Below are positions 12,551 through 21,916 of a DNA stretch of 64,000 nucleotides, one piece after another. The stretch comes from Turritopsis dohrnii (Eukaryota; Cnidaria; Hydrozoa; Anthoathecata; Oceaniidae). Each line of letters starts with the position of its first letter. Within the stretch, counting starts at the first letter, position 1. Both the position numbers and the translations under genes were made by a program. Below the pieces are notes generated by a model. That model did not search any database, was not told where the DNA came from, and saw only the letters and a list, made by a program, of their open reading frames with translations. The stretch spans positions 496,001 to 560,000 of the forward strand of contig BQMF02000164.1 in assembly GCA_027922465.2 (NCBI GenBank), in the 5' to 3' direction.

Positions 12551-13095
12551 CGGTGTTGGCGGATCACCCTAAAAAAACCGGCCTTACATAAAAACGGAAA
12601 TGAATTGAACGAACGAACAACGAAATGGACCCGGTGCGGTGTTGGCGGATCACCCTAAAAAAACCGGCCTTACCTAAAACGGAATGAACCTGACTGAAAT
12701 AAAACGAAATGGACCCGGTGCGGTGTTGGCGGATCACCCTAAAAAAACCGGCCTTACCTAAAACGGAATGAACCTGACCGAAACAAAACGAAATGGACCC
12801 GGTGCGGTGTTGGCGGATCACCCTAAAAAAACCGGCCTTACCTAAAACGGAATAAACCTGAACGAAACAAACAACGAAATGGACCTGGTGCGGTGTTGGC
12901 GGATCACCCTAAAAAAACCGGCCTTACCTAAAACGGAACGAACCTGACCGAAATAAAACGAAATGGACCCGGTGCGGTGTTGGCGGATCACCCAAAAAAA
13001 ACCGGCCTTACCTTAAACGGAATAAAACTGAACGAAACGGCCAAAGGAATGGACATGGTGCGGTGTTGGCGGATCACCCTAAAAAAACCGGCCAA
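12551..13095. repeat. Seven-copy tandem repeat (84-86 bp) in the LINE 3' region
   Basis: The core CGGTGTTGGCGGATCACCC followed by TAAAAAAACCGGCC starts at 12551, 12637, 12721, 12805, 12891, 12975 and 13061, a period of 84 to 86 bp. Between cores lies 'ttacctaaaacggaat.aacctgac.gaaa.aaaacgaaatgga'. Two more diverged cores occur upstream near 12337 and 12407. Each core can fold locally (GGTG...CACC; CCGG/GGCC). In Tx1 elements the 3' region guides target-primed reverse transcription, so the array may matter for recognition, but that is inference. Confidence 0.9.
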
Positions 13096-13699
13096 AACTC
13101 TCGCGTTCAAAGACGAAGAAGAAGAGAAGAACGAAAGAAAATATGAAAAAACACTAAAAATTAGAAAATGAACAAAATTATATAAAAAATTGAAAAATAT
13201 TATAAAACAAAAACAAAATATTGTATATATGTAAATAGAAATTGTATAAACTTTTAGAATCTTACTCACTGGCACTTGGCCGTGAGGAAATACAAGTATA
13301 ACAATCAGTCTCCTGTGTTTGGGGTTCACAGGTTAAATCGTCCCCCTTACTTCACTATCCTTCATTACATCTGAGAGTGCATATTCACATTACGAAGAGT
13401 TGTTCGACATCTTGAATGCCACGTACGGGCCAAAAAATAATTGTGTAAAATCATCATTTTGCAACAGTAAAATTTTGCCGTCGGAAAAAAAACCTAATTA
13501 AAAGGGTTGTCAAAGGGTGTTTTAATACGGTATTCACTTATGCTGCTACCGTAAGAAAACGTTTATGAAGTGAATTTTTTTTACACCAAAAGAATACGAT
13601 CGCACGCGCAAAACTGGAAATCAACATTGCATCGCACACGCAAATTGAACAGCACGTGCGAATTACAACACGCGTGTTATATACTCAGGGCAAAGACTG

Positions 13700-14160
13700 A
13701 AATGGTGAGTTTAGTCACTTAATGCCAGGAAAGAAAGACTGTCAGTATTGCAAACAATGTCCTGAACAATAACATGTAATAATGTGTAATTTGAAGGAAC
13801 TTTATGTCCAATTCCAATTGCGATACCCAACTGTTGATATTGGTTTTTCAAAATTTTGCAGTCTGCGTCTGAAGTGGTGTTGCTTAGTTGGACCGTCGGG
13901 TTCACATTCAGTATGTGTTTGCACTATTCATCAGAATGTGAACTTGCTTGTTAGTACAATAAAATTGGATAAAGATGTTCACAAGTTAACAGAAATGATA
14001 GTGTGTGACAGGTCATCCCGTATGTGTATGGTACATTGTTGTCCTAAGTGTCCAGGCGTTGAACTACTACGGACATATATTTGTATAAGATGCTGTTAGA
14101 AAACAACAGCAATGGAGAAGAAGAAAGTGACTGGAAATTACTTTTAACCAATGGACAAAA
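13700..14160 (+). pseudogene. 3' half of the decayed 'MPGKKD' repetitive ORF
   Basis: Translation resumes with GEFSHLMPGKKDC (across the duplicated target). It continues through MCNLKELYVQFQLRYP, IGFSKFCSLRLKWCCLVGPS, GSHSVCVCTIHQNVNLL and CPKCPGVELLRTYI. The Cys/His-rich blocks (SVCVCTIHQN; CCPKCPGVE) are the hallmark of this ORF family as I remember it. Stops near 13768 and frameshifts show decay. Read with 6034..6251, it documents a gene split by a nested double insertion. Confidence 0.6.
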
Positions 14161-14486
14161 ACAGATAGGGCAGTAATGGTAACTTGTTGTTTCGTTTTGT
14201 CCAAAAATCACAAATTCAAAGGCTGATAATAAAGTTTTATTAATAAAGATAATAAAGATAATCAAGGCTGATAATAAAGTTTTAATAAGGTTTTATTAAA
14301 TCAGAACGTATACTTACTCTCGTCTAATCTTTCATTCCTTACTGCGTTCTGTTTAGTAAGACTTTTACTTTACCTGTTCTCCATTTCTCGTTAAAAGGGA
14401 TATTTTTTTTCAATTTCTAAATTTAGCTCACTATATACATACATAAATATTCACACACCTTTGTTTTGTATCTTTTATTTCACAGG

Positions 14487-14560
14487 ACATCTAAGATAAC
14501 AGTATATATATGTGAATGATACTATAATATAGTATCATTCACATCTGTTATCTTAGATGT
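14487..14560. repeat. Near-perfect 74-bp palindrome
   Basis: ACATCTAAGATAACAG at the left pairs with CTGTTATCTTAGATGT at the right, and TGTGAATGATACTATA pairs with the central complement. A long AT-rich hairpin is possible. It may be a tiny foldback transposon; it does not look like an intrinsic terminator and no gene abuts it. A short (AAAC)n microsatellite follows at 14599..14623. Confidence 0.85.
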
Positions 14561-14989
14561 ATATTATACTGTAGATTTATCCTGGATAAATATTCGAGAA
14601 ACAAACAAACAAACAAACAAACAATAAAGTTTCTTGAAATACAACCATCATAGTTTTGGGTACAGGGACAGTCTAATATATATGTAGTTTAGTATTTAAA
14701 AGAAAGTTTTGTATTATCTCCTAAACACCTTCTATAATCTTCACTCTCCTCTGCATGGTAAAATATCAAAAAACATTTTACATGTCATGTTTGAGTTATA
14801 TACAAATACATTATGACCATTATTAGCTATTTTTGATGTCATTTTTGAATTTGTCACCCTAAAAAATGGTCAGGTTAGATTTGTGATTGAATGATGACAT
14901 AAGAACGATCTGGGAGGTATGACCAGAACCAATCATTTTATACACAAGGCCACAAATGCCGTAGTGATTAAATGAATAGCGAGTAGAAA

Positions 14990-15780
14990 TTCATGATCAA
15001 CCATGTCAAGAACCATTTGAAGATCAACAAAATAATCCACAGGCAAACTCACCTTTGTCTAGATTTTCTCTGATTTGTTGTACAATATTCATCAGTGTAT
15101 TGACTGTGGAGTGAGATTTATTAAAACCATTATTGCCTGGAATAGATTTGACTGAATTGATTGAGAAAAGCCATGAGACAAGAATACAATGTCTTCTCAT
15201 AGATTTTCTCGATGTTAGAAAGTAAGGAAATAGGGCGATAATTTGAGATCTGATGTGGAGATCCTTTGTTTTTGAAGACAGGTATGACTTTTGAGACTTT
15301 AAGAGCTGAAGGAAAAATCCCTGGATAAAAGATTGATTAGAAAAGAAATAGGTTCAGATTTGATGTTTGAGCAATTTCAGTATTCTCACAGGAATACTAT
15401 TAGGATCTGATGACTTAGAGGGTGATAACGATTCAATCACCTTAATGACTTCTTCAGGAGTTGAGGAAGTTAAGAATATCACCGAGTTAGTGTTGAGGAC
15501 AGAAGTGATTACTGGAAGGGATACCCTTCCTAATTGTGAGTCAGCAATGAATGTGAAAAAATCATAAAAGGAATTGGATACAGATTCAGGGTTAGATGTT
15601 GTTTCCAATGGAGATGGATATGGGACTGGATGAACCAACTGATTTTAATGAAATCAGTTCATGAAGAGTGTTTATAGAAGTATTTGGTAAAATGGTTAGA
15701 CTTACTTTGTCCGCATAAGGTCACTATTTGGTTTCTATAAGATTTGAACGAGGCAAGGAATCGTGCCTTAGATTCTCATG
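14990..15780 (-). mobile_element. LINE relic, start of the reverse-transcriptase domain
   Basis: Minus-strand frames include SNSFYDFFTFIADSQL, LSPSKSSDPNSIPVRIL, FPSALKVSKVIPVFKNKG and SNYRPISLLSNIEKIYEK. These are the blocks preceding and opening the reverse-transcriptase domain of CR1/L2/Jockey-group LINEs. The copy is 5'- and 3'-incomplete and has frameshifts. It may belong to the same family as the relics at 5380..5940 and 29990..30500, which cover the opposite end of the gene. Confidence 0.8.
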
Positions 15781-15789
15781 GTTTTTTGC

Positions 15790-17030
15790 TTTGAGAAAAT
15801 TGACAATAACAAATCATGTTTGGATATTGCTTTATAAGGATACCAAATAAGTAATTGAATTCAGGATTATGAACAAGATCCATAGTGAACATTCTCTTTC
15901 ACTTGTTGGAAAACATGAAACATTATGGTAATCTTCCTACTTTCTGACTCATCACAACCAAAATGATTGTTATAAATCGTAAGCTTTGAAAAATTATGTA
16001 TTCATATTTTGCTGAACGTTCACGGTGATTATTTTTATTATTATATATAATTAAATGTTTATACTTACAGGATCATACATTATTACACATGCTAGTAGTG
16101 AAAAAAGGGGAAAATAATGAAAAGAAAGAAAAAGTTTCTAAAATGTAAATAAACGGAGAAACAAGAAACTTCCACACTTACCAGTTTTACTTTTATATCT
16201 ATCCGTTTTCTGGATAATTCATTCCATTATCCAAAACCTGATAGACAATCAATCTGATCAGGTCAGTAGACCAGTTCAATATGTTTTTCCATCTCGTTAA
16301 TCTCTCCTCCTTCATTATAGTAAACAAAACACTCTCCATTTCTTTGAAAGCGTGTGGGGGAGGAGACGCAATAATACTTTCAGATGAATTACGCCCACGA
16401 TAGCATGGCTTGACTTTGAAGGAAACTTGAGATTAACTTCAAAAAACAAACCAGGGAAATTTTACCAAATTTCACGAAATGTTGTTCCAAGTTAATCACA
16501 TGGTTGGTTGAAATTTGATTGTCGTTTTTGCTTGTGGCGGGAAACTTCAAATCGACAGGAAATTAAATTTCAACCAACCATTTGATTTTGTATTAAACGC
16601 TGACATTTTACAATGATACTTTCCAATGACATCAGTTAGTTTGGAAGGAGGTCAAAGATATACTGAAAAAAGTACGTATCTTAAATCAGGGAAAACTTTC
16701 ATAAAAAAATTGAAGAACTTCCAAAATTTGGACCATAATAGGGCCGAGCTTCCCAGTTTTTTGGACATAGTAATAAAAACAAAAAATGGGTGTTTGAAAT
16801 TGATAAAATAGTCTAAAATGATGTTCTTCCTAAATCAATTTTCATAACAACATTTAAGAAGCTCATGCAATGGCACAAGGCATTCACAAGGAGTTTCAAA
16901 TATAGATGTTCGGGAAAGATCTAATCACAACAACTTAATTTCCAATCTCTTTATTTTTCTTTGTCAGATTCAGCCAAAAAATTTCAATACATTATTTCAA
17001 AACACATTAAAAACTTATATTCTTTTCTAT
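15790..17030. other. Gene-free stretch with a small inverted repeat
   Basis: No coding or repeat family is recognised. A diffuse inverted repeat at about 16494..16590 pairs CATGGTTGGTTGAAATTTGAT-like sequence with AAATTTCAACCAACCATTTGAT-like sequence, which may be a short foldback element. Confidence 0.4.
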
Positions 17031-17099
17031 TTAATTCTTTACTTTTGCTTTTGTATTGCCGCGCCGCGGTTGACAGCACGCTTTACGTAATTTTTGTAC

Positions 17100-18246
17100 G
17101 TATTTTTGTACTTTATCTTCAATTAACACCGATCTAACTAGAAAGGCTTTGAAAAAACTGATTATCGACACCTGTACGAAAACGGCGTTTATGTTTAACA
17201 ATGTATTATATTGACAGAAGGATGGTGTAAGCATGATGGGTTCACCACTCGCCCCTGTGCTTGTAAATATTTTCATGACGGAATTTGAGAAACACATGTA
17301 ATTCATAACCTCATTGATGTTGGTACTGTAAAATTTTATGGATGATATGTCGATGACACTTTACTTGTGGTGAAACCTGAGAATATTTCAACTATTCAGG
17401 ATTTATTCAATCAGTTTAATCCGAACTTGCGCTTCACTGTTGATCGTTTCGAAGGAGTTGTTCCTCATTTTCTAGATTTGGAGCTTTGTCCAGACGGCAT
17501 TACAATATTCCGAAAAGAAACCAACACTGGCGTATATACTAATTTCACTAGCTATGTCCCATGACATCATCGAACTGCTTGGATACGAAGCCTGGTCAAT
17601 AGAGCAATGCAAATTTGTGCACCAACAAAACTTTCCAACGAAATCTCATCCATCAAAAAGTTTGCCTCATGGAATGGATTTTCGAAGGGGATCAGTAACT
17701 CTATCATACACAAGCTTTTAAACAAACCACCTAACAATGATGAAGAAACTTCCAACGTTGACTCGATCGAAATTTGGTTCCGCTTTCCATATCTTGGAGA
17801 TAAAGGTGTGAGTAAAATCGTGCATCTCAAAAATTAAAAGAAATTGCAAAAATGATGTATTTATTTGTTTTAAAGTGTTATACGATACCACCAAACTTGA
17901 GTTTTTCACCAACACTAAAGATAGAATTCCTTTGATGTGTCGTTCGAATGTCGTGTATGAGTTCCGTTTTCCTGGTTGTGACGCTCGTTACATTGGCAAG
18001 ACGGAGAGAACATTGCATGAACGCACATTAGAGCATGGATGGAATGATAAAAACAGCGCGGTTAGGAAACATATAGATACATGTGATGGTGTGACGTATA
18101 TCAATGGTTTGTTAAACTTTGATAATACATTATTCTCTGCGAATGGATGTGAAAAATCAGCTGATAATCAGTGTTTATTTCATGTGAACCTTGTTCGAAG
18201 CAACATACGCATTATCGATCAAAATGATAATTGGAATGTTTTCTGA
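17100..18246 (+). mobile_element. Penelope-like retroelement relic with GIY-YIG endonuclease
   Basis: Broken frames in order: GSPLAPVLVNIFMTEFEK (17240) and VDDTLLVV-like sequence (17355), the catalytic-site blocks of Penelope-type reverse transcriptase. Next come FNPNLRFTVDRFEGVVPHFLD (17410) and a linker (17607..17837). The last ORF (17875..18246) holds YEFRFPGCDARYIGKTERT, a GIY-YIG endonuclease core, with downstream Arg and His residues (LHERTLEH). The pairing of reverse transcriptase and C-terminal GIY-YIG is the defining layout of Penelope-like elements. The N-terminal half is missing, and at least four frame breaks make it dead. Confidence 0.85.
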
Positions 18247-18358
18247 TCAAAGAAGCACTTAATATCAAACAATCGCCTCCATTGCTGAACAGTGGTCTAA
18301 TGGCCTCCAAGGAATTGAGTATGTTTTAAATTCGTCAGCGGAACAGTTTTTTACTTAA

Positions 18359-20172
18359 CCCAGTGGGCACAAAGACGTCGTAGAGACATCGTAGAGACGT
18401 CTTTCCAAGACGTCCCTAAGACGTCGTAAAATGGTCGTGAAGTGGGAATCTCAAAAGACGTCCCAATTACATCTTCACTGAAACATCCCGATGACATCCC
18501 AACGACATCGTAACGACGTCGCAGGATTATGAAATTTACGTCGTAGAGACATCGTAGAGACGTCTTTCCAAGACGTCCCTAAGACGTCGTAAAATGGTCG
18601 TGAAGTGGGAATCTCAGAAGACATCCCAATTACATCTTCACTGAGACGTCCCGATGACATCCCAACGACATCGTAACGACGTTGCAGGATTATGAACTTT
18701 ACTCGTTCATCTTCGTAAAGTCGTCGTAGAGACGTCGCTCAATGATCGCGAAGTGGGATCCATATCGAAGACGTCCCAATCACATCTTCACGGAGACGTC
18801 TCGACGACAGGATATCGCAACGACTTCAATCTCTGGCCGTAACGACATCGTAGAGACGTCCGATTTCTGGGATCATAGGCCATCTATGTTGGGATCATCA
18901 AAACAACAAAACATACAACTTCAATAGATGTCTCCTTTTTAATTCTTTCTAAACGTTTACAACGCAACAATTTACAGTTCAACATATACTAGCTAATTTG
19001 TCATCAAGTTATGAAATTTTGAATCACATGTATTATTTCACATTTAAAACTCCCTTCGGCTAGCCTTTTTGAAATTTCGCCAACTTCATTATCGATCAGG
19101 AGATCTTTGAGCATCAACGGAAGTTTTTTTATGTCATCTACAGTGCTTTTCTGATGCTGGAATGCTGAAGCTAAGTTCAACAAGAATGTATAAATATGTA
19201 TACATATACCCACCGAATGGATTCAGAAAACAGAAACTCACCGTTAATTTCATCGAACAGGATCGTATCTTTTCAAGGTGTTTTTCCATTTACACTTTGC
19301 CAGTTTACCTTTGACAAAACGCCATGTTTAATTAATTCTTCTAAGTTTTATCTAAACGTCTTTTATCGAAACTATGTTACATGTATCATTATTAACAGTA
19401 TTAATCTTTTCTTACAAGAAAGTCTTTGCTTTTGAAACTTTCTATATCACATGTGAATTTTATAACCCGGGAATTTCTCTTTGTCTTACGTAATTGTGAT
19501 TGGTCTATTTTAAATTCTTTAAATCATGCAACTGTAGTAAAACCTATTCGATGAATCTTTGTTGACTAATTGCTTTTAAAAATTTATAATTCTTTCGAAG
19601 GTCACAATTTAATCTGTATAGAGACGTCCCAAAAACGTCGTAAAAGCATCCCTCACACGATCCATAAACAGAATTCGATACGAATGTAAATTCTATAAGC
19701 ATGTTAGTATTACTAGATTTATACTGTTTAATGACTGCAGAATGAAATTTTCAAATTCTTATCAGGTCCCAAATTGATCGTAAAAGGATCCCAGTTGCGA
19801 CGTCCCATTTTCAGACGTCTCTAAGACGTCGCAAAATGATCCTAAATTAATAATTGTTTCGAAGGTCGTTATTTAATCCGTATAAAGACGTCCCGAAAAC
19901 GTCGTAAAATCATTCCTCATACGACCAATAAACAGAATTCGATACGAATGTAAATTCTATATAAGCATGTTAGTATTACTCGATTTATACTGTTTAATGA
20001 CTGCAGAATGAAATTTGAAAATTTTTATCAGATCCCAAATTGATCGTAAAAGGATCCCAATTGCGACGTCCCATTTTCAGACGTCCCTACGACGTCGCAA
20101 AATGATCTCAAAACCAAACGACCATTTTACGATTAAATTGAGACGTCTCAAAGACGTCTTGTGCCTGCTGGG
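18359..20172. mobile_element. GACGTC-rich TIR element with TAA target duplication, 1.8 kb
   Basis: The ends are CCCAGTGGGCACAAAGACGTC (left) and the complement of CCCAGCAGGCACAAGACGTC (right). They are flanked by TAA (18356..18358 and 20173..20175), a 3-bp TWA duplication as made by PIF/Harbinger-type transposases. Both sub-terminal regions are packed with GACGTC and ATCGTAACGACGTC-like motifs. There are internal direct duplications: about 18371..18530 repeated at 18539..18700, and about 19610..19850 repeated at 19860..20090. The middle (18930..19600) is AT-rich and non-coding. I see no transposase, so it is non-autonomous. Confidence 0.8.
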
Positions 20173-20289
20173 TAATGTTATAAGTCGAAATATTAGATAC
20201 AAATCTTAAATATACTTGTTTTGTTGCTTTAATTCTGATCCAAGGGTTACAACAAAATGAAATTATTCGGAATTGCTTTCATACTATAT

Positions 20290-20480
20290 TTCTTTAAGTT
20301 ATCATATGGTCCAAGATTCTAGTACAGCGATGGTGTAGTACCTTTGAGTGCCACCGCTTCGACCCCCGTGCTCGGGTCCGCTTCTCAATACTCCACTCTG
20401 ATGCACTTTGAAAGTAGCGTATTAACCCATTAGGAGCCATCGACTGACTGCACACTGGCTGCTGGCATTCGTGCAAGTTA
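20290..20480. repeat. Possible decayed tRNA-derived SINE
   Basis: GATGGTGTAGTACC resembles an RNA polymerase III A box, and 40 bp further CCGCTTCGACCCCC resembles a B box, but both deviate from consensus. No tail or target duplication is clear. Confidence 0.3.
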
Positions 20481-21104
20481 GGGCAATGCTGTACGTATGT
20501 CTGACGGTAAGTCAACTAATAGTTGCAAGATGGCGAGAAGAATAGCCATATGGATGGAAGCCAAAGGACTAAAAACTCTCGGTTACTTACTCACGTCTCT
20601 CGCGGAGATTTTCTCACAAAGAAAACTGCTGACTCAACCACCTTACATAACCAGTTCGATCAAAGTCGCGATACAAACTTTCGCGAAAAAGGCAAAAATT
20701 CGCGAAATTTGTTCATCTAAAAAAGTCTCTAAAAAAAGTCGTTTTCTGTTCCATCATCGAATTTAGTGGACAAACACGCAGTAGCGGTATTGCGTTGAAC
20801 ATGTTCCAGAAAATATCTCAAAACTTTCTTCCATGTTCCATCCCAATTCCGCCATTGACGTGGGGTGGTTGGCAAAAGGGAAAAATCGTGGGGGTGGGTA
20901 TGGACTGGAAATTCCAGTTTTTTAACGTTTTATTGGTCTAGAAAAATTTGGTACCATGGTTTGAAAAGAAAATTTCAGCAGTTAAAGGATGAGCTAGTAA
21001 TAGTAACTCAGCTGCTGCACAAGACAGACGTGTTTTTCTTTCGAGAGCTTTTGATTTCTATTTTTTCATTAAATTTTTTATTTTTTACTTTTCATTTTTT
21101 TACT

Positions 21105-21848
21105 ATGCCTCCAAAAGCAGAAGTTTTCACCTTTGCACAAGTGCAAGAGATTATAAAAATCCATGAACAAACTATTTTAAACGTATTTAACGGAAGGATG
21201 GAAAGCATGGAAAAGAGAATGGAAGAAATGAAAGTCGAAAACGCGCTGCAGAAAAAAGAAATAGAAGAATTAAAAAGCTCGATACAATTCCACAGTCAAA
21301 TGGTGGAAAGCAAATTGGAAGAAGTGGATTGTCAAATTAAGAAAGGAATTACTGAGGAGAGAAAAAAAGAAAACGAAACGATAAAGGAAAAATTGTCCGA
21401 TTTAGAAGACAGAAGTAGACGAAACAATCTCAGAATTGAAGGAGTGAAGGAAAAAGAAAACGAGACATGGGAGGAAACTGAAAAAGCTGTGAAGGAGGTG
21501 ATTTTGAATGAAATAGGAATGACGGAAGAAATCGTAATTGAAAGAGCACATCGTACCGGGAAGACTGTAAAAGATGAAGATGGAGAAAAGAAAAGCAGAA
21601 CGATAATAGTTAAATTTCTTAACTATAAAGAAAAGGCAAAGGTATTGGAAAAGTATATAGAGAAAAAATTGTGGAAAAATAAACTTTATATAAATGAAGA
21701 TTATTCTGAGAGAACAATTGAAAAGCGGAAGGAGTTATTCTCGAAAGCAAAAGAATTACGAAAGCAAGGTAAGTATACAAAAGTCGTTTATAAGACACTT
21801 TTTGTAAGTGATAGAAAAGGAAATGCTGCGCAGGGAGGATCTGTATGA
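21105..21848 (+). CDS. LINE ORF1 protein, 247 residues, coiled-coil RNA-binding type
   Basis: The start MPPKAEVFTFAQVQEII was preferred over an upstream in-frame ATG (20865), because the upstream part is a low-complexity, Phe-rich extension. A long charged coiled coil spans about residues 35 to 105 (MESMEKRMEEMKVENALQKK onward). It is followed by LEDRSRRNNLRIEGVKE, the linker that leads into the RNA-recognition-like domain of many LINE ORF1 proteins, then ETEKAVKEVILNEIGM, IERAHRTGK and RTIIVKFLNYKEKAKVL. The C-terminal part is basic. Expected role: trimeric RNA chaperone in the retrotransposon particle. The frame is intact. Confidence 0.85.
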   Translation: MPPKAEVFTFAQVQEIIKIHEQTILNVFNGRMESMEKRMEEMKVENALQKKEIEELKSSIQFHSQMVESKLEEVDCQIKKGITEERKKENETIKEKLSDLEDRSRRNNLRIEGVKEKENETWEETEKAVKEVILNEIGMTEEIVIERAHRTGKTVKDEDGEKKSRTIIVKFLNYKEKAKVLEKYIEKKLWKNKLYINEDYSERTIEKRKELFSKAKELRKQGKYTKVVYKTLFVSDRKGNAAQGGSV

Positions 21849-21916
21849 GTATAAATATCTTTTGAACAACATAGATATTAAATATATTTCTAAATACACA
21901 AATTAACTCAACTAAA

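Larger units (their letters stand above)
7103..13301 (+). mobile_element. Tx1/L1-like LINE, nearly full length, with 3' tandem repeats
   Basis: The 6.2-kb element is flanked by a 16-bp target duplication. It carries a 5' UTR of about 265 bp, ORF1 (7369..8613), a frameshifted ORF2 (8639..12210) and a 3' region of about 1.1 kb dominated by an 84- to 86-bp tandem repeat. The reverse transcriptase has the L1-type 'RQGCPLS' and 'FADD' blocks, and ORF2 ends in a CxxC zinc-knuckle-like motif. There is no poly(A) tail; it ends after 'caagtata'. Its site in a DNA transposon fits the Tx1 clade, whose founding member in Xenopus inserts into a DNA transposon. Confidence 0.85.
6252..13699. mobile_element. 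hAT-like DNA transposon, split by a LINE
   Basis: The ends are CAGTCTTTGCCCGGA (6252) and TCAGGGCAAAGACTG (ending 13699). They are flanked by a 5-bp duplication, AAATG (6247..6251 and 13700..13704). Inside the left end is a foldback region rich in CGTGCGATCGCACGCG (6263..6350), with similar GC-rich palindromic motifs at the right (13598..13670). Without the LINE inserted at 7103..13301 and its duplicated target, the element is about 1.2 kb and has no visible transposase. A related element at 40841..41838 shares the GCGTGCG foldback style and an internal TGTTTGGGGTTCAC block. The hAT assignment rests on the CAG...CTG ends and duplication length only. Confidence 0.75.

Noticed and set aside
20865..21104. 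N-terminal extension of the LINE ORF1
   Set aside because: The 80 extra residues are Phe-rich and low complexity; the MPPKAEV start gives a conventional ORF1 protein.
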